From positions 248,001 to 312,000 of the forward strand of contig NZ_JBHUIZ010000006.1 in NCBI RefSeq assembly GCF_042683165.1: DNA of 64,000 bases, written 5' to 3'. Positions 26,036-34,705 of the stretch are shown here, in pieces. The notes below the pieces were generated by a model. That model saw only the letters and a program-made list of their open reading frames with translations. It searched no databases and was not told where the DNA came from. The first letter of the stretch is position 1, and every line of letters starts with the position of its first letter. Made by a program: the position numbers and the translations under genes. This DNA comes from Tigheibacillus halophilus (GTDB lineage Bacteria > Bacillota > Bacilli > Bacillales > Amphibacillaceae).

Positions 26036-26926
26036 GTGAAAAAGTTGGGATTTTTAATACTATTACTTCTGTGTTTGTTTTTGATTTTTATGTATAAGGG
26101 ATCGTTTTTTGAATCAAACACAAATTTACCAAATGTGGAAGTGCAGAAATATGATCAACATGAAAATGATGAAGCAGCTGATAGAGAGTCATCCGAAAAT
26201 AGCAAGCAAGTAGATGTAAAGGAAGAACAAATTTATCAAGGAAATCTGCTGTTGGTCAACAAGAAGTATCCAGTTCATCAAAAAAGTATTAAGTCAGATG
26301 TCGTCAATCTATATGCGCACAATGATTTAGTTAAAGGATACGGTTTACTGGAAAGAACCTACTTATCTGAGGATATCGCACATAAATTTTCAGATATGAT
26401 GGCTGCTGCAGGAAAAGAAGGAGTTTCTAACTTTTTCATTACCAGTGGTTTTCGGGACTTTGATGAGCAACATAAACTCTATGAAGAAAAAGGCTCTGAC
26501 TATGCCTTGCCAGCAGGCTACAGCGAACACAATTTAGGTTTATCTCTGGACGTAGGCACAACTAAAATGGCGATGGAGAAAGCACCTGAGGGAGAATGGA
26601 TTGACCAAAATGCTTGGAAATACGGATTCATTTTACGATATCCTGAGGATAAAACGGATATAACGGGAATTCAATATGAACCATGGCATATTCGGTATGT
26701 TGGTTTGCCGCATAGTGCGATTATGAAGGAAAAGGATTTTGTCTTGGAGGAATATTTAGATTACTTAAAGGAAAAGAAGAAAATTTCGGCTAAGGTGGAA
26801 GGTAAAAAATATATTGTTTCTTATTATCCTTTTTCCGAAAACATGGTGATTCATATACCGGAAAACCATGAATATAAAATTTCAGGTGACAATATGGATG
26901 GAATAATCGTGACCGTTTACGAATGA
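26036..26926 (+). CDS. vanY: VanY-type D-alanyl-D-alanine carboxypeptidase
   Basis: A 296-residue membrane-anchored zinc D,D-carboxypeptidase of the LAS/VanY family. The N-terminal helix (about residues 4-20) is followed by an acidic linker and the peptidase domain with FFITSGFRDF, the zinc motif SEHNLGLSLDVG (SxHxxGxxxD) and EPWHIRYVG with the catalytic Glu and third ligand His. It trims the terminal D-Ala of peptidoglycan precursors, the vancomycin target. The start is GTG 26036 behind AAGGAGGAAA. No vanH, vanA/B-type ligase or vanX is present, so this is an accessory rather than complete resistance locus. Confidence 0.9.
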   Translation: MKKLGFLILLLLCLFLIFMYKGSFFESNTNLPNVEVQKYDQHENDEAADRESSENSKQVDVKEEQIYQGNLLLVNKKYPVHQKSIKSDVVNLYAHNDLVKGYGLLERTYLSEDIAHKFSDMMAAAGKEGVSNFFITSGFRDFDEQHKLYEEKGSDYALPAGYSEHNLGLSLDVGTTKMAMEKAPEGEWIDQNAWKYGFILRYPEDKTDITGIQYEPWHIRYVGLPHSAIMKEKDFVLEEYLDYLKEKKKISAKVEGKKYIVSYYPFSENMVIHIPENHEYKISGDNMDGIIVTVYE

Positions 26927-27042
26927 TAATTGAAACTAAATTTGATTCATGTAAGAGTAAGCTTATAGGTAAAAGATTATGCTGTGATCGGACTATCTTG
27001 AATAAAACCATGAACTAGTACAAATAAAAAAGGGGCTTGGTA

Positions 27043-27480
27043 ATGGGCATGCTGACTGTGAAAGAACTCCAAACGGAAGAAGAGATCCTTGAAGCCTTTC
27101 CGGTAATGAATCAATTACGTACGCATCTTCATGAAGAAACGTATCTTGACTTGGTCATGGAGGCCAAGGAAAGGGACAGGTATAGATTATTCGCTCTGTA
27201 TGATGATCAAGATGAAATGGTTGCGGCTACAGGATTTAAGCCTATGATTACACTTTATTACGGTCGCTTTGTTTGGGTGTGTGATTTGGTTACTGATGAA
27301 AATAAGCGTTCAAATGGTTATGGTGAAAAACTATTATCCTATGTACATAAATGGGCTAAAGATAATGGCTACAAAAGTGTTGCATTATCATCAGGATTAA
27401 AGCGTACCGAGGCTCACCGATTTTACGAAAAAAAGATGAATTACGATAAAGTGAGCTATGTATTTAAAGTGAATTTATAA
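27043..27480 (+). CDS. GNAT-family N-acetyltransferase
   Basis: A 145-residue GNAT fold protein. The acetyl-CoA binding region reads VCDLVTDENKRSNGYGEKLLSYVHKWAKDNGYKSVALSSGLKRTEAHRFYEKK, with the R/Q-x-x-G-x-G/A-like element RSNGYG. The start chosen is ATG 27043, 8 bases after AAAGGGG; a TTG 27037 and an ATG 27049 are alternatives. The substrate is unknown. It is a single gene, not obviously linked to vanY upstream or the small gene downstream. Confidence 0.88.
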   Translation: MGMLTVKELQTEEEILEAFPVMNQLRTHLHEETYLDLVMEAKERDRYRLFALYDDQDEMVAATGFKPMITLYYGRFVWVCDLVTDENKRSNGYGEKLLSYVHKWAKDNGYKSVALSSGLKRTEAHRFYEKKMNYDKVSYVFKVNL

Positions 27481-27541
27481 AGCAATAAGCCATTGGTGTA
27501 CTGTAAGCTATACTAATTTATAAAATAGAGGTGTGGGAGAT

Positions 27542-27715
27542 ATGTCAATAGGTATGATTGCCGTTGCATCTACAATGATATGGATTGCAGTCATATATGA
27601 AATAATGAAACCTTCCAAAGAACAAAATAACCGAAAAATCATTATTTTAACTTCTTTCGGTACTTTGTCGACATTAATGATCACTATTGCCCTTTTTCAA
27701 GACCTTCCTTTTTAA
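27542..27715 (+). CDS. Small two-helix membrane protein, unknown
   Basis: A 57-residue protein from ATG 27542 behind GTGGGAG. It has two hydrophobic segments (about 4-20 and 35-52) separated by a short basic loop (KPSKEQNNRK). No family is recognised. The clean start site and amphipathic layout support a real gene, but there is no functional clue in the neighbourhood. Confidence 0.6.
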   Translation: MSIGMIAVASTMIWIAVIYEIMKPSKEQNNRKIIILTSFGTLSTLMITIALFQDLPF

Positions 27716-27839
27716 GCGCAGGCTATATTGAAGAGATGTTAATCAGCGGAGGCGCGGGGTGAAGGTAGAAAAATTCAAGGAAAAGAATAGCTCCCCGTAA
27801 TCTATTATTGGACCATGTTTTGCATAGGAGGGGCAAAGA

Positions 27840-28190
27840 TTGAAGGTCAAACGAATTGTTTTGAACGTTGAGACGCAGGACATTTCTAAAGCAGCGTATT
27901 TTTACGGTGAAATACTTAGACTTGATCAGCTGATGGATATGGGATTTATTGCCACATACGGTTCGCATGAGAAAATGGATACTCAAATCAGTTTCCTTTC
28001 AGAAGGGGGATCCGGAACACCTGTGCCTGATTTGTCAATTGAGGTTGATGATCTGGATAGCGTCCTCATCCGCATGAAAGAAGCGGGGTTTCCGATTGAA
28101 TATGGACCGACTGAGGAACCGTGGGGAGTCCGGCGATTTTATGTTAGGGATCCTTTCGGCAAGCTTGTCAATATTCTTATCCATCTCTAA
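27840..28190 (+). CDS. VOC-family (glyoxalase/bleomycin resistance-like) protein
   Basis: A 116-residue protein with the paired beta-alpha-beta-beta-beta fold of the vicinal oxygen chelate superfamily. It has ISKAAYFYGEILRLD at the N-terminus and the typical C-terminal PWGVRRFYVRDPFGKLVNILIH. The start is TTG 27840 with GGAGGGG nine bases upstream. Members bind metal and act as glyoxalases, dioxygenases or antibiotic-binding proteins; the substrate is not predictable. Confidence 0.85.
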   Translation: MKVKRIVLNVETQDISKAAYFYGEILRLDQLMDMGFIATYGSHEKMDTQISFLSEGGSGTPVPDLSIEVDDLDSVLIRMKEAGFPIEYGPTEEPWGVRRFYVRDPFGKLVNILIHL

Positions 28191-28250
28191 ATGCTGGCGA
28201 TATTTTTAGTTCGTGGAAATAATTTACAGTATCAATATACTGTCTTAAAG

Positions 28251-28298
28251 AAGCTCCACACCAGAGGTTAGACCGTGCCTCGGGCGTGGGGCTTTTTT
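28251..28298. terminator. Bidirectional terminator
   Basis: AAGCTCCAC..GAGG (28251-28267) pairs with CCTC..GTGGGGCTT (28279-28294), followed by a T-run. It serves the VOC gene on the plus strand and overlaps the stop of the minus-strand deacetylase gene. Confidence 0.7.
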
Positions 28299-28995
28299 AC
28301 ATGAGTTCAACACCGGCTGGTATTGGCAGCGAGGTCAACAGCCGTAATTCCTCCTGACGTTTATCTGTATAGGAGCTGACTTCGCGCAATGCATCATCCA
28401 CTATAGCTGGGTGTGTCATCACTTCAACAGATGAAGTTTTCACCTGTAACAGCCGCTTGAATATATCCTCCCTGACACCATCATCATAAAAATCGAGAAA
28501 AAGCGATTCAGTCAGGCAAATATCGGGATGGTCTTTTAGGGAATCAACATAACGGACAGGTACCTGGTATTCTTTTGCCAAAAGAACCACGACATCCTTT
28601 AACGGTTCCCATCCATGCACGTGGTGATGGCTGTCAATATGGTGCAGCGGCAGACCAGTTGCCAGAAAAGCTTCCAATTGGGCGCGCCATTCTTTTTCGA
28701 CCTGTTCTGTATTCGGTGCAGGCATTTCAGCATACGTATTTTTAAATTTGAAGCAGCCGTCGTTGTCGAGCAGTTCCGCTACATCATCAGACAGGGGCTT
28801 TCCCCATGTCAGTACCAAATGGACTCCCACATCTAAAGAAGGGTGCCTTTTGGCTTGTGTGACAGCATAGTTAACAGCCTTCCCGTTCATCATTAGCGTG
28901 GCTGAACTGACAAGACCATCCACATGAGCCTGGATAATGCCATCAGTCACGCCCCTTGTCAGTCCAAAATCATCCGCATTAAACAAAACTCTCAT
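28297..28995 (-). CDS. chbG: YdjC/ChbG-family carbohydrate deacetylase
   Basis: A 232-residue ChbG (YdjC) protein. The metal and catalytic residues are visible in FNADDFGLTRGV (Asp pair) and in HHIDSHHHVHGW, plus a later MTHPAIVD. In E. coli, ChbG removes one acetyl group from chitobiose 6-phosphate before the GH4 hydrolase acts. The start is ATG 28995, with GGAGGG six bases upstream; an upstream in-frame start (29010) is less likely. It lies behind the GntR regulator gene and divergent from a PTS/GH4 operon, consistent with chitobiose-like sugar use. Confidence 0.87.
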   Translation of the reverse strand: MRVLFNADDFGLTRGVTDGIIQAHVDGLVSSATLMMNGKAVNYAVTQAKRHPSLDVGVHLVLTWGKPLSDDVAELLDNDGCFKFKNTYAEMPAPNTEQVEKEWRAQLEAFLATGLPLHHIDSHHHVHGWEPLKDVVVLLAKEYQVPVRYVDSLKDHPDICLTESLFLDFYDDGVREDIFKRLLQVKTSSVEVMTHPAIVDDALREVSSYTDKRQEELRLLTSLPIPAGVELM

Positions 28996-29096
28996 CCGCA
29001 AACCCTCCAATCAGAGGAGCATATCTTTCATCCCGTGATCACTGTGCTGCAACGAGAAGGAAGACTGTCCCCATTCTTTTATTCTCCGTGTGTCAA

Positions 29097-29813
29097 TCAA
29101 TAGTTTCGTTCGATGGTGAAATTTGTTTTGTCTCCGCGGTAATAGGAGCGGGAGAATTCCACTTTATTGCCTTTTGCGTCTTCTGCGATGGTTTCCATAT
29201 AGAAACATGGCATACCTTCTTCACAATGCAAGTATTTACTTGTTCGTTCATCCGCCAGGGCGATTTCGATTGTTTCTGTCGTTTTGGCGACCCGCACATC
29301 GAATATGTCAGATAAAGCAGCGTACAAAGATGTTTCAGCATGTTTTTCCTCAATGCCTGGCGCAATGTCCCACGGAATGTATGCTATTTCGAATTGTGTC
29401 GGCTCCCCATTGGCTTTGCGTATCCTTTCGATTCGCTGGACCGGGGCTTTGAGTGCCACATCCAGTGATTGTTTTAAAATGTCATTGGCTGGCACGACAG
29501 ATATTTTCACCACACTGACAACGCCTTTTTTCCCTTGTACCGCAATTTGATCACTATAGCGCTTGATCGTATTGGAGAGTGCTTGCTTCACCTTTTGTTC
29601 TGCAACAAACGTCCCTTTGCCTTGTATCCGGCTCAAATAACCTTCCAATGTCAGCTGATTCAATGCAGCCCGAACAGTGGTCCGGCTCACATCAAAATCC
29701 TTGCATAACTCCAGTTCTGTCGGGATTTTTTCTCCAGGAGAATATTTTCCGGCCTTGATCCTGTCGAGCAATTCTTCCTTGATATAAGCATGTAATGATT
29801 GTGTTTTTTCCAT
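29097..29813 (-). CDS. GntR-family (HutC/YvoA type) transcriptional regulator
   Basis: A 238-residue regulator. The N-terminal winged helix has KAGKYSPGEKIPTELELCKDF, VSRTTVRAALNQL and a GTFV wing. The C-terminal UTRA ligand-binding domain contains IERIRKANGEPTQFEIAYIPWDIAPGIE and ends in FSRSYYRGDKTNFTIER. Such proteins bind a sugar phosphate and leave DNA. The start is ATG 29813 behind GGAGGAG. It faces the GH4/PTS operon across a 240-bp intergenic region holding two inverted copies of ACTTGTCATAAC, its probable operators, and is followed by the deacetylase gene. Confidence 0.93.
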   Translation of the reverse strand: MEKTQSLHAYIKEELLDRIKAGKYSPGEKIPTELELCKDFDVSRTTVRAALNQLTLEGYLSRIQGKGTFVAEQKVKQALSNTIKRYSDQIAVQGKKGVVSVVKISVVPANDILKQSLDVALKAPVQRIERIRKANGEPTQFEIAYIPWDIAPGIEEKHAETSLYAALSDIFDVRVAKTTETIEIALADERTSKYLHCEEGMPCFYMETIAEDAKGNKVEFSRSYYRGDKTNFTIERNY

Positions 29814-29883
29814 ATCCCGACTCCTCCAACTATTCGCTTTCTTAAGTGTACAGGATAATACAAATACTGACAACGAAAGACTA

Positions 29884-29975
29884 ACTTGTCATAACAAATA
29901 TTTTTCAGATAACAATAAAAGTTATAGACAATGTTATATTTGTATGATACATTACATTTAAAGGTTATGACAAGT
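29884..29975. promoter_or_regulatory. Divergent control region with paired GntR operators
   Basis: The 12-mer ACTTGTCATAAC (29884-29895) and its exact inverse GTTATGACAAGT (29964-29975) are 80 bp apart, centre to centre. Between them TAGACA (29925-29930) and TACATT (29948-29953) form a promoter with a 17-bp spacer for the GH4 operon. The right operator falls at the expected transcription start. The left copy could control the regulator gene. This fits looping or simple repression by the adjacent GntR protein. Confidence 0.65.
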
Positions 29976-30051
29976 GTAATGACTACTTGCTAGTAATATG
30001 AATGAAAACGCAACCAGGATAAATGATCGTACATCTGAGGAGAGGGATAAT

Positions 30052-31362
30052 ATGACATTGAAAGTAGTAGTTATCGGCGGAGGTTCCAGTTATACACCAG
30101 AGATCATCGAGGGTATGATTCTTAGATATGACGCTTTTCCTGTAACCGATATTGTATTGGTGGATATTGAAGCAGGGAAAGGCAAGCTGGAAATTGTGGG
30201 ACGGCTGGCAGCACGCATGATTGAAGAAGCAGAAAAGCCTATCAATCTATCATGGACGTTAGACCGCAAGCAGGCATTGGAAGGCGCTGATTTCGTAACC
30301 ACCCAGATTCGGGTGGGCGGACTGCAAGCACGGGCGTCGGATGAAAGAATTCCGCTCAGTCATGGATACATCGGCCAGGAAACCAATGGTGCCGGTGGTG
30401 CTTTGAAGGCTTTCCGCACGATCCCGGTGTTGATGGATATAGCCCGGGATATCCATGATATTTGCCCGGATGCCTGGATGATCAACTTCACGAATCCAGC
30501 CGGCATGGTGACAGAGGCGCTCCTGAAACATTCTGCTCACGACAAAGTGATTGGTGTTTGCAATATCCCATATAATATGCGTCACTCTGTTGCCGAAATC
30601 ATGAATGTGGATCCGTCCACCGTCAGAATCGAATTCGTCGGAATGAATCATTTTGTTTTTGGAAGAAATGTCTTTGTCAACGGTATAAACCGTACAGAAG
30701 AGGTACTTGAAAAGCTGGCAGGCGATGATCTCGATTATTCCCCGGCCAATATTGTCAGCCTTGGCTGGTCGAAAACATTCATCGCAGCCACCAGGCTTTT
30801 GCCGAATCCATATCATGAATATTATTTCCATACAAGAGAGGTTTTGAAGAAAGATATCCAAGCATTCGAAGCGCACGGCACAAGGGCAGAAGTCGTACAA
30901 CAGCTTGAGGGATCCCTGTTTGAATTATATAGAAATCCTGATTTGCGTGTGAAACCGAAGGAATTGGAACAGAGAGGAGGTGCGTACTACAGTGATGTCG
31001 CGTGCAGCTTGATGGATTCGATATATAATGACAAAGGGGATATTCAAACCGTCAACACGAGTAATCATGGTGCTATTTCCGATTTCGCTGATGACTCGGT
31101 GATCGAAGTGAATTGCGTCATCACAAAGGATGGTCCAAAGCCGCTGGCAATCGGTAAGCTGCCTTATCAGGTGAAAGGTGCGATCCAGCATATGAAAGCA
31201 TTTGAAGAGCTGGTTATCCAGGCGGCTATCAACGGAAGCTATGAAGATGCATATCTCGCATTTCTCATGAACCCGCTGGTCGCCGATGAAGAAAGTAGTA
31301 AGATACTGCTGGATGAAATGTTGGCAGCGAATCAAGCATACTTACCACAATTTCAAAAATAA
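30052..31362 (+). CDS. chbF: GH4 6-phospho-beta-glucosidase
   Basis: A 436-residue glycoside hydrolase family 4 enzyme, which uses NAD and a divalent metal (Mn) to split 6-phospho-disaccharides. Motifs are the N-terminal nucleotide fold VVVIGGGSSYTPEIIEG, TTQIRVGGLQAR, GQETNGAGG, the metal-binding Cys in GVCNIPYNM and His in GMNHFVF. The start is ATG 30052 behind GAGGAGAGGG; an upstream in-frame ATG 29998 is poorer. It heads the operon with EIIC, EIIA and EIIB and acts on the phosphorylated sugar they import. Confidence 0.92.
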   Translation: MTLKVVVIGGGSSYTPEIIEGMILRYDAFPVTDIVLVDIEAGKGKLEIVGRLAARMIEEAEKPINLSWTLDRKQALEGADFVTTQIRVGGLQARASDERIPLSHGYIGQETNGAGGALKAFRTIPVLMDIARDIHDICPDAWMINFTNPAGMVTEALLKHSAHDKVIGVCNIPYNMRHSVAEIMNVDPSTVRIEFVGMNHFVFGRNVFVNGINRTEEVLEKLAGDDLDYSPANIVSLGWSKTFIAATRLLPNPYHEYYFHTREVLKKDIQAFEAHGTRAEVVQQLEGSLFELYRNPDLRVKPKELEQRGGAYYSDVACSLMDSIYNDKGDIQTVNTSNHGAISDFADDSVIEVNCVITKDGPKPLAIGKLPYQVKGAIQHMKAFEELVIQAAINGSYEDAYLAFLMNPLVADEESSKILLDEMLAANQAYLPQFQK

Positions 31363-31376
31363 GGGGGCTTTACAGA

Positions 31377-32672
31377 ATGAATAATCCATTTATGCAAAAG
31401 TTTATTGAAATTGCTGGACGAATTGGGTCACAGCGGCACCTCGTAGCGATTCGCGATGGTTTTGTGGCAATTATGCCGCTGATCATTGTCGGATCACTCG
31501 CCGTGTTGATCAATAACTTCCCGCCTTTTGGCAAATTCGATCTGGTCCACATCTTGAATGGCATATTTGGTGAGGGAAACTGGCAGCAAGTAGGGGGATC
31601 GATTTGGAATGGAACGTTTGCCGTCATCGGGTTGCTGATTGCCTTCTCCATCGCCTATAATTTGGCGAAATCGTATGAGGTGGATGGCCTGTCTGCCGGC
31701 TTGATTTCCGGAGCCGCATACATCATGCTTGTCCCTTGGACGAAGGATGGGGGACTTGACGTCGCATGGCTGGGAACACAGGGATTGTTTATCGCTATTA
31801 TTCTTGCAATTGTTTTAACTGAACTATTCCGTGTGCTTGTCAAATCGAAATTCACCATCAAGATGCCTGAAGGAGTGCCTGATGGGGTAGCAAGGTCATT
31901 TGTCGCGTTGATCCCGGCCGTATTGATTTTGATTCTTGTCGGTTTATTCCAGGCGTGCATGGGCGTTTTTGCTGGAACGAGCATTTTTGAAATCGTATTC
32001 AATGGTATTCAAAAACCACTTCAAGGCCTCGGTAATACCTTACCGGCAGCGATGATCGTTGCTTTTGCAAATCATTTCCTTTGGTTTTTTGGATTACATG
32101 GCACGAACATCATTGGCTCCGTTATCGAACCAATCTACTTGCCATTGATCGAAGAGAATGCAAAATTATTTGCTGACGGTATGTCCGCTTTCAATGTGCC
32201 TTATGTGGTGACTAAGCCTTTCTTTGATGCTTTCGTTTACATGGGGGGATCTGGAACGACCATCGCTTTGCTCATAGCCGTGTTTTTCGTCATACGCAGA
32301 GAGAAAAATCATCCGTATCGCGAAGTAGCCAAGTTGTCAGCTCCGGCAGGGTTGTTCAATATTAATGAACCAGTCATATTTGGTTTGCCGATCGTACTTA
32401 ATCCGGTATTCTTGATACCATTCATTTTCATCCCAGTTGTATTGACCGTCATTTCATATTTTGCCCTGGCAACAGGTCTGGTGCCCAAAACAGTCGCCAT
32501 CCTGCCATGGACAACACCGCCAATCTTAAGCGGATATCTTGTCACTGGCGGCAGCTGGAGAGGTATATTGCTGCAAGTCATCAACCTGTCCATCGCAGTG
32601 CTCATATATATCCCGTTTGTTTCAGCTGGTGTCAGAGCACTCAAACAACGCATGATGGAAAAAGCAAGCTGA
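31377..32672 (+). CDS. chbC: PTS cellobiose/chitobiose permease EIIC
   Basis: A 431-residue EIIC of the lactose/cellobiose class with about ten membrane segments. It contains ALRDGFVAIMPLIIVGS-like N-terminal sequence, HFLWFFGLHGTNI with the family His, and PAGLFNINEPVIFGLPIVLNP, the conserved substrate-site NEP motif. It carries the disaccharide across the membrane while EIIB phosphorylates it. The start is ATG 31377, 15 bp after the GH4 gene, behind AAGGGGG. A 148-bp gap with short weak inverted repeats separates it from EIIA. Confidence 0.94.
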   Translation: MNNPFMQKFIEIAGRIGSQRHLVAIRDGFVAIMPLIIVGSLAVLINNFPPFGKFDLVHILNGIFGEGNWQQVGGSIWNGTFAVIGLLIAFSIAYNLAKSYEVDGLSAGLISGAAYIMLVPWTKDGGLDVAWLGTQGLFIAIILAIVLTELFRVLVKSKFTIKMPEGVPDGVARSFVALIPAVLILILVGLFQACMGVFAGTSIFEIVFNGIQKPLQGLGNTLPAAMIVAFANHFLWFFGLHGTNIIGSVIEPIYLPLIEENAKLFADGMSAFNVPYVVTKPFFDAFVYMGGSGTTIALLIAVFFVIRREKNHPYREVAKLSAPAGLFNINEPVIFGLPIVLNPVFLIPFIFIPVVLTVISYFALATGLVPKTVAILPWTTPPILSGYLVTGGSWRGILLQVINLSIAVLIYIPFVSAGVRALKQRMMEKAS

Positions 32673-32820
32673 TAGATTACGAGATTTATTGGTTCGTCAG
32701 GAAATTGTAAGCGGATACGCTTGGCGGAACCGCTGATTTCCAATATGATAAACATACCATGAATTTGTGAGATGCCGGACCCGCAGAGGATTCTAGGAGC
32801 CGGCAGTGATTGGAGGGAAA

Positions 32821-33162
32821 ATGATGCCACAGACAACGGAAGAATTGCAAATGCTCTCCTTTACGATTATTTTGCACGCCGGAAATGCGCGTTCATTCGC
32901 AATGGAAGCCATTTCTCATGCCAAGGCCTATGAATTTGCGGAAGCCAGACAAAAAATAGAAGAGGCGGACGCAGAATTCACAGAAGCCCACCACTTGCAG
33001 ACAAAATTGCTGCAGGATGAAGCGAATGGGATGGAAAATCGGGTGACCGTTATTCTCATCCATGCCCAGGATCACCTGATGACGGCAATGACAGTCAAGG
33101 ATCTGGCCAATGAAATGATTGATATGTATGAAAAAATGCAGTCTTTGGAGGGGGAAAAATAA
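32821..33162 (+). CDS. chbA: PTS lactose/cellobiose EIIA component
   Basis: A 113-residue all-helical EIIA of the lactose/cellobiose class. The phosphorylated His lies in the conserved LIHAQDHLMTAMT segment, with FTIILHAGNARSFAMEAI at the N-terminus. It receives phosphate from HPr and passes it to EIIB. The start is ATG 32821 (ATG 32824 is equally possible) with GGAGGG just upstream. The EIIB gene follows one base after the stop. Confidence 0.94.
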   Translation: MMPQTTEELQMLSFTIILHAGNARSFAMEAISHAKAYEFAEARQKIEEADAEFTEAHHLQTKLLQDEANGMENRVTVILIHAQDHLMTAMTVKDLANEMIDMYEKMQSLEGEK

Positions 33163-33163
33163 G

Positions 33164-33466
33164 ATGAAAATTATTCTTGTATGCTCGGCTGGAATGTCCA
33201 CATCATTGCTTGTCAAGAAAATGCGCCAGTCCGCGGAGGAGCGAGGGATCACCGCGGATATTGACGCAGTGGGCGAGGCACAATTGAAAAACCATCTGGA
33301 TGGTCTGGATGTGATTCTAATTGGTCCGCAAGTCCGTTATTTGGAAAAGAAAATCAAGGCGCAAGCTGAACCAAAGGGAATCAAAGTGGCTGTTATCGAT
33401 CAGATGGCATACGGCATGATCAAAGGAGATAAGGTTTTGGATCAGGCTGTAGAACTGCTTGGATAA
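33164..33466 (+). CDS. chbB: PTS lactose/cellobiose EIIB component
   Basis: A 100-residue EIIB with the phosphocysteine loop ILVCSAGMSTSLLVKKM (Cys7) and LIGPQVRYLEKKI. It takes phosphate from EIIA and transfers it to the incoming disaccharide. The start is ATG 33164 behind GGAGGGGG, overlapping the EIIA stop region. It is the last gene of the GH4-EIIC-EIIA-EIIB operon. The gene order differs from E. coli chbBCA. Confidence 0.95.
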   Translation: MKIILVCSAGMSTSLLVKKMRQSAEERGITADIDAVGEAQLKNHLDGLDVILIGPQVRYLEKKIKAQAEPKGIKVAVIDQMAYGMIKGDKVLDQAVELLG

Positions 33467-33482
33467 ACTGCAAGATTATAAG

Positions 33483-33524
33483 AAAACGGGATGTCCTGTG
33501 CTGGGAGCGGGCATCCTGTTTTTT
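33483..33524 (+). terminator. Terminator of the PTS operon
   Basis: AAAACGGGATGTCC (33483-33496) pairs, with small mismatches, with GGGCATCCTGTTTT (33509-33522), followed by more T. It lies 17 bp after the EIIB stop. Confidence 0.75.
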
Positions 33525-33643
33525 ATGGAGTTTGCTGGAGGCCAGAAATTTAATTTAATGTTGCGTGTCGAATTTGCAGGAATTCTTATAGCTTTCGTCG
33601 AATTATTATGAATAGAATGGGTTATGTGGAGGTGTATTTTTCA

Positions 33644-34648
33644 TTGGACATAATAAAACAAAGGGAATACCCTTTGGCTTTGGACGTACTGCAAGCAATG
33701 TCATTACGGCTCCTAGCTAGTGACAGAAGGCAAACAGCGTTCGCTGAGGAAAAAGGGATCGTACAAGCAGGATTTACAGGAGAACAAGCCATTGATTATT
33801 ATTTAAATTTCATCAGCAACAAATCTTATCGCATTTTCCATGGGCTTCGCATCCCGTGGAAAAACGACCTCTATTTTCAGATGGATACGCTGATCATCAC
33901 TCCCTATTTTATACCTATCCTGGAAGTCAAGAATTTGTCTGGAAAACTATATTTCAACCAGCTTGCACAGCAACTCATCCGCACGAAGAATGACGTGGAA
34001 GAAGGATTCCCATATCCAATGACACAAGTGAACAGACAGGCACAACAGCTGGAAATGTATCTCAAGCAGTCTGGATTTCCCCCCATACCAATCATCCCCC
34101 TTGTCATTATCAGCAGGCCATCCACCATCATTTCGACAGACCAACCCAATGCTGCTTTCCACGATAAAGTGATGCATGCCGAAAACTTTCCTGAAAGATT
34201 ACATCGTCTGGAAAAGCAGTACCCGCGTGCGTGCCTTACTCAAAAACACCTGGATACACTATCATCCCTGCTGCTGCAAGCCCACGAGCCATTGATCCCA
34301 AATTATAGGAAAAAATTGATGGTTGAAGAGCATGAGCTATTGCCAGGCGTCTTATGCCAGCAATGCAAACAATTAAGCATGGTGCGTGATTTTGGTTGGT
34401 GGAAGTGTATAAAGTGCCAGCAAAAAAGCAGAGATGCACATATCCGGGCATTGATGGATTATTACTTATTAATCAAACCTACTATCAGCAATCAGCAGTT
34501 TCGCAGTTTCACAAAACTGCAATCTGTCACTGTAGCTTCCCAGCTGTTAACAAAGCTTGATTTACCTTATACTGGTACATTTCGGAATAGATTGTATCAT
34601 TTGGACCTCGGAAGGCTCAGGAAGATTGCTGCACAAAATGTCTTGTAG
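33644..34648 (+). CDS. NERD-domain protein with zinc ribbon (second copy)
   Basis: A 334-residue protein with the same plan as the NERD protein at 12404: a helical N-terminus, a NERD domain at about 41-155 with G46-E47, D81 and E94-x-K96 (the PD-(D/E)xK-like core) and NPMTQVNRQA-like PMTQVNRQAQQL. A C4 zinc ribbon follows (CQQC...CIKC, about 257-280), then a helical C-terminus with a possible DNA-binding segment (TVASQLLTKLDL). The start is TTG 33644 with GGAGGTG nine bases upstream; ATG 33608 lacks a binding site. Its stop is 58 bp before a 21-bp phased repeat array. Sequence identity to the first copy looks low, so this is not a recent duplication. Confidence 0.85.
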   Translation: MDIIKQREYPLALDVLQAMSLRLLASDRRQTAFAEEKGIVQAGFTGEQAIDYYLNFISNKSYRIFHGLRIPWKNDLYFQMDTLIITPYFIPILEVKNLSGKLYFNQLAQQLIRTKNDVEEGFPYPMTQVNRQAQQLEMYLKQSGFPPIPIIPLVIISRPSTIISTDQPNAAFHDKVMHAENFPERLHRLEKQYPRACLTQKHLDTLSSLLLQAHEPLIPNYRKKLMVEEHELLPGVLCQQCKQLSMVRDFGWWKCIKCQQKSRDAHIRALMDYYLLIKPTISNQQFRSFTKLQSVTVASQLLTKLDLPYTGTFRNRLYHLDLGRLRKIAAQNVL

Positions 34649-34705
34649 ATGGGGGAAAGTTTTTTGGCCTGGGGAGAGCGTTGTGGAAGAGTGCCTGTTG
34701 GACAG

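Noticed and set aside
24128..26926. Complete vancomycin-resistance operon
   Set aside because: Only regulator, sensor and VanY are present; no vanH, ligase or vanX genes are visible, and VanZ is 20 kb away.
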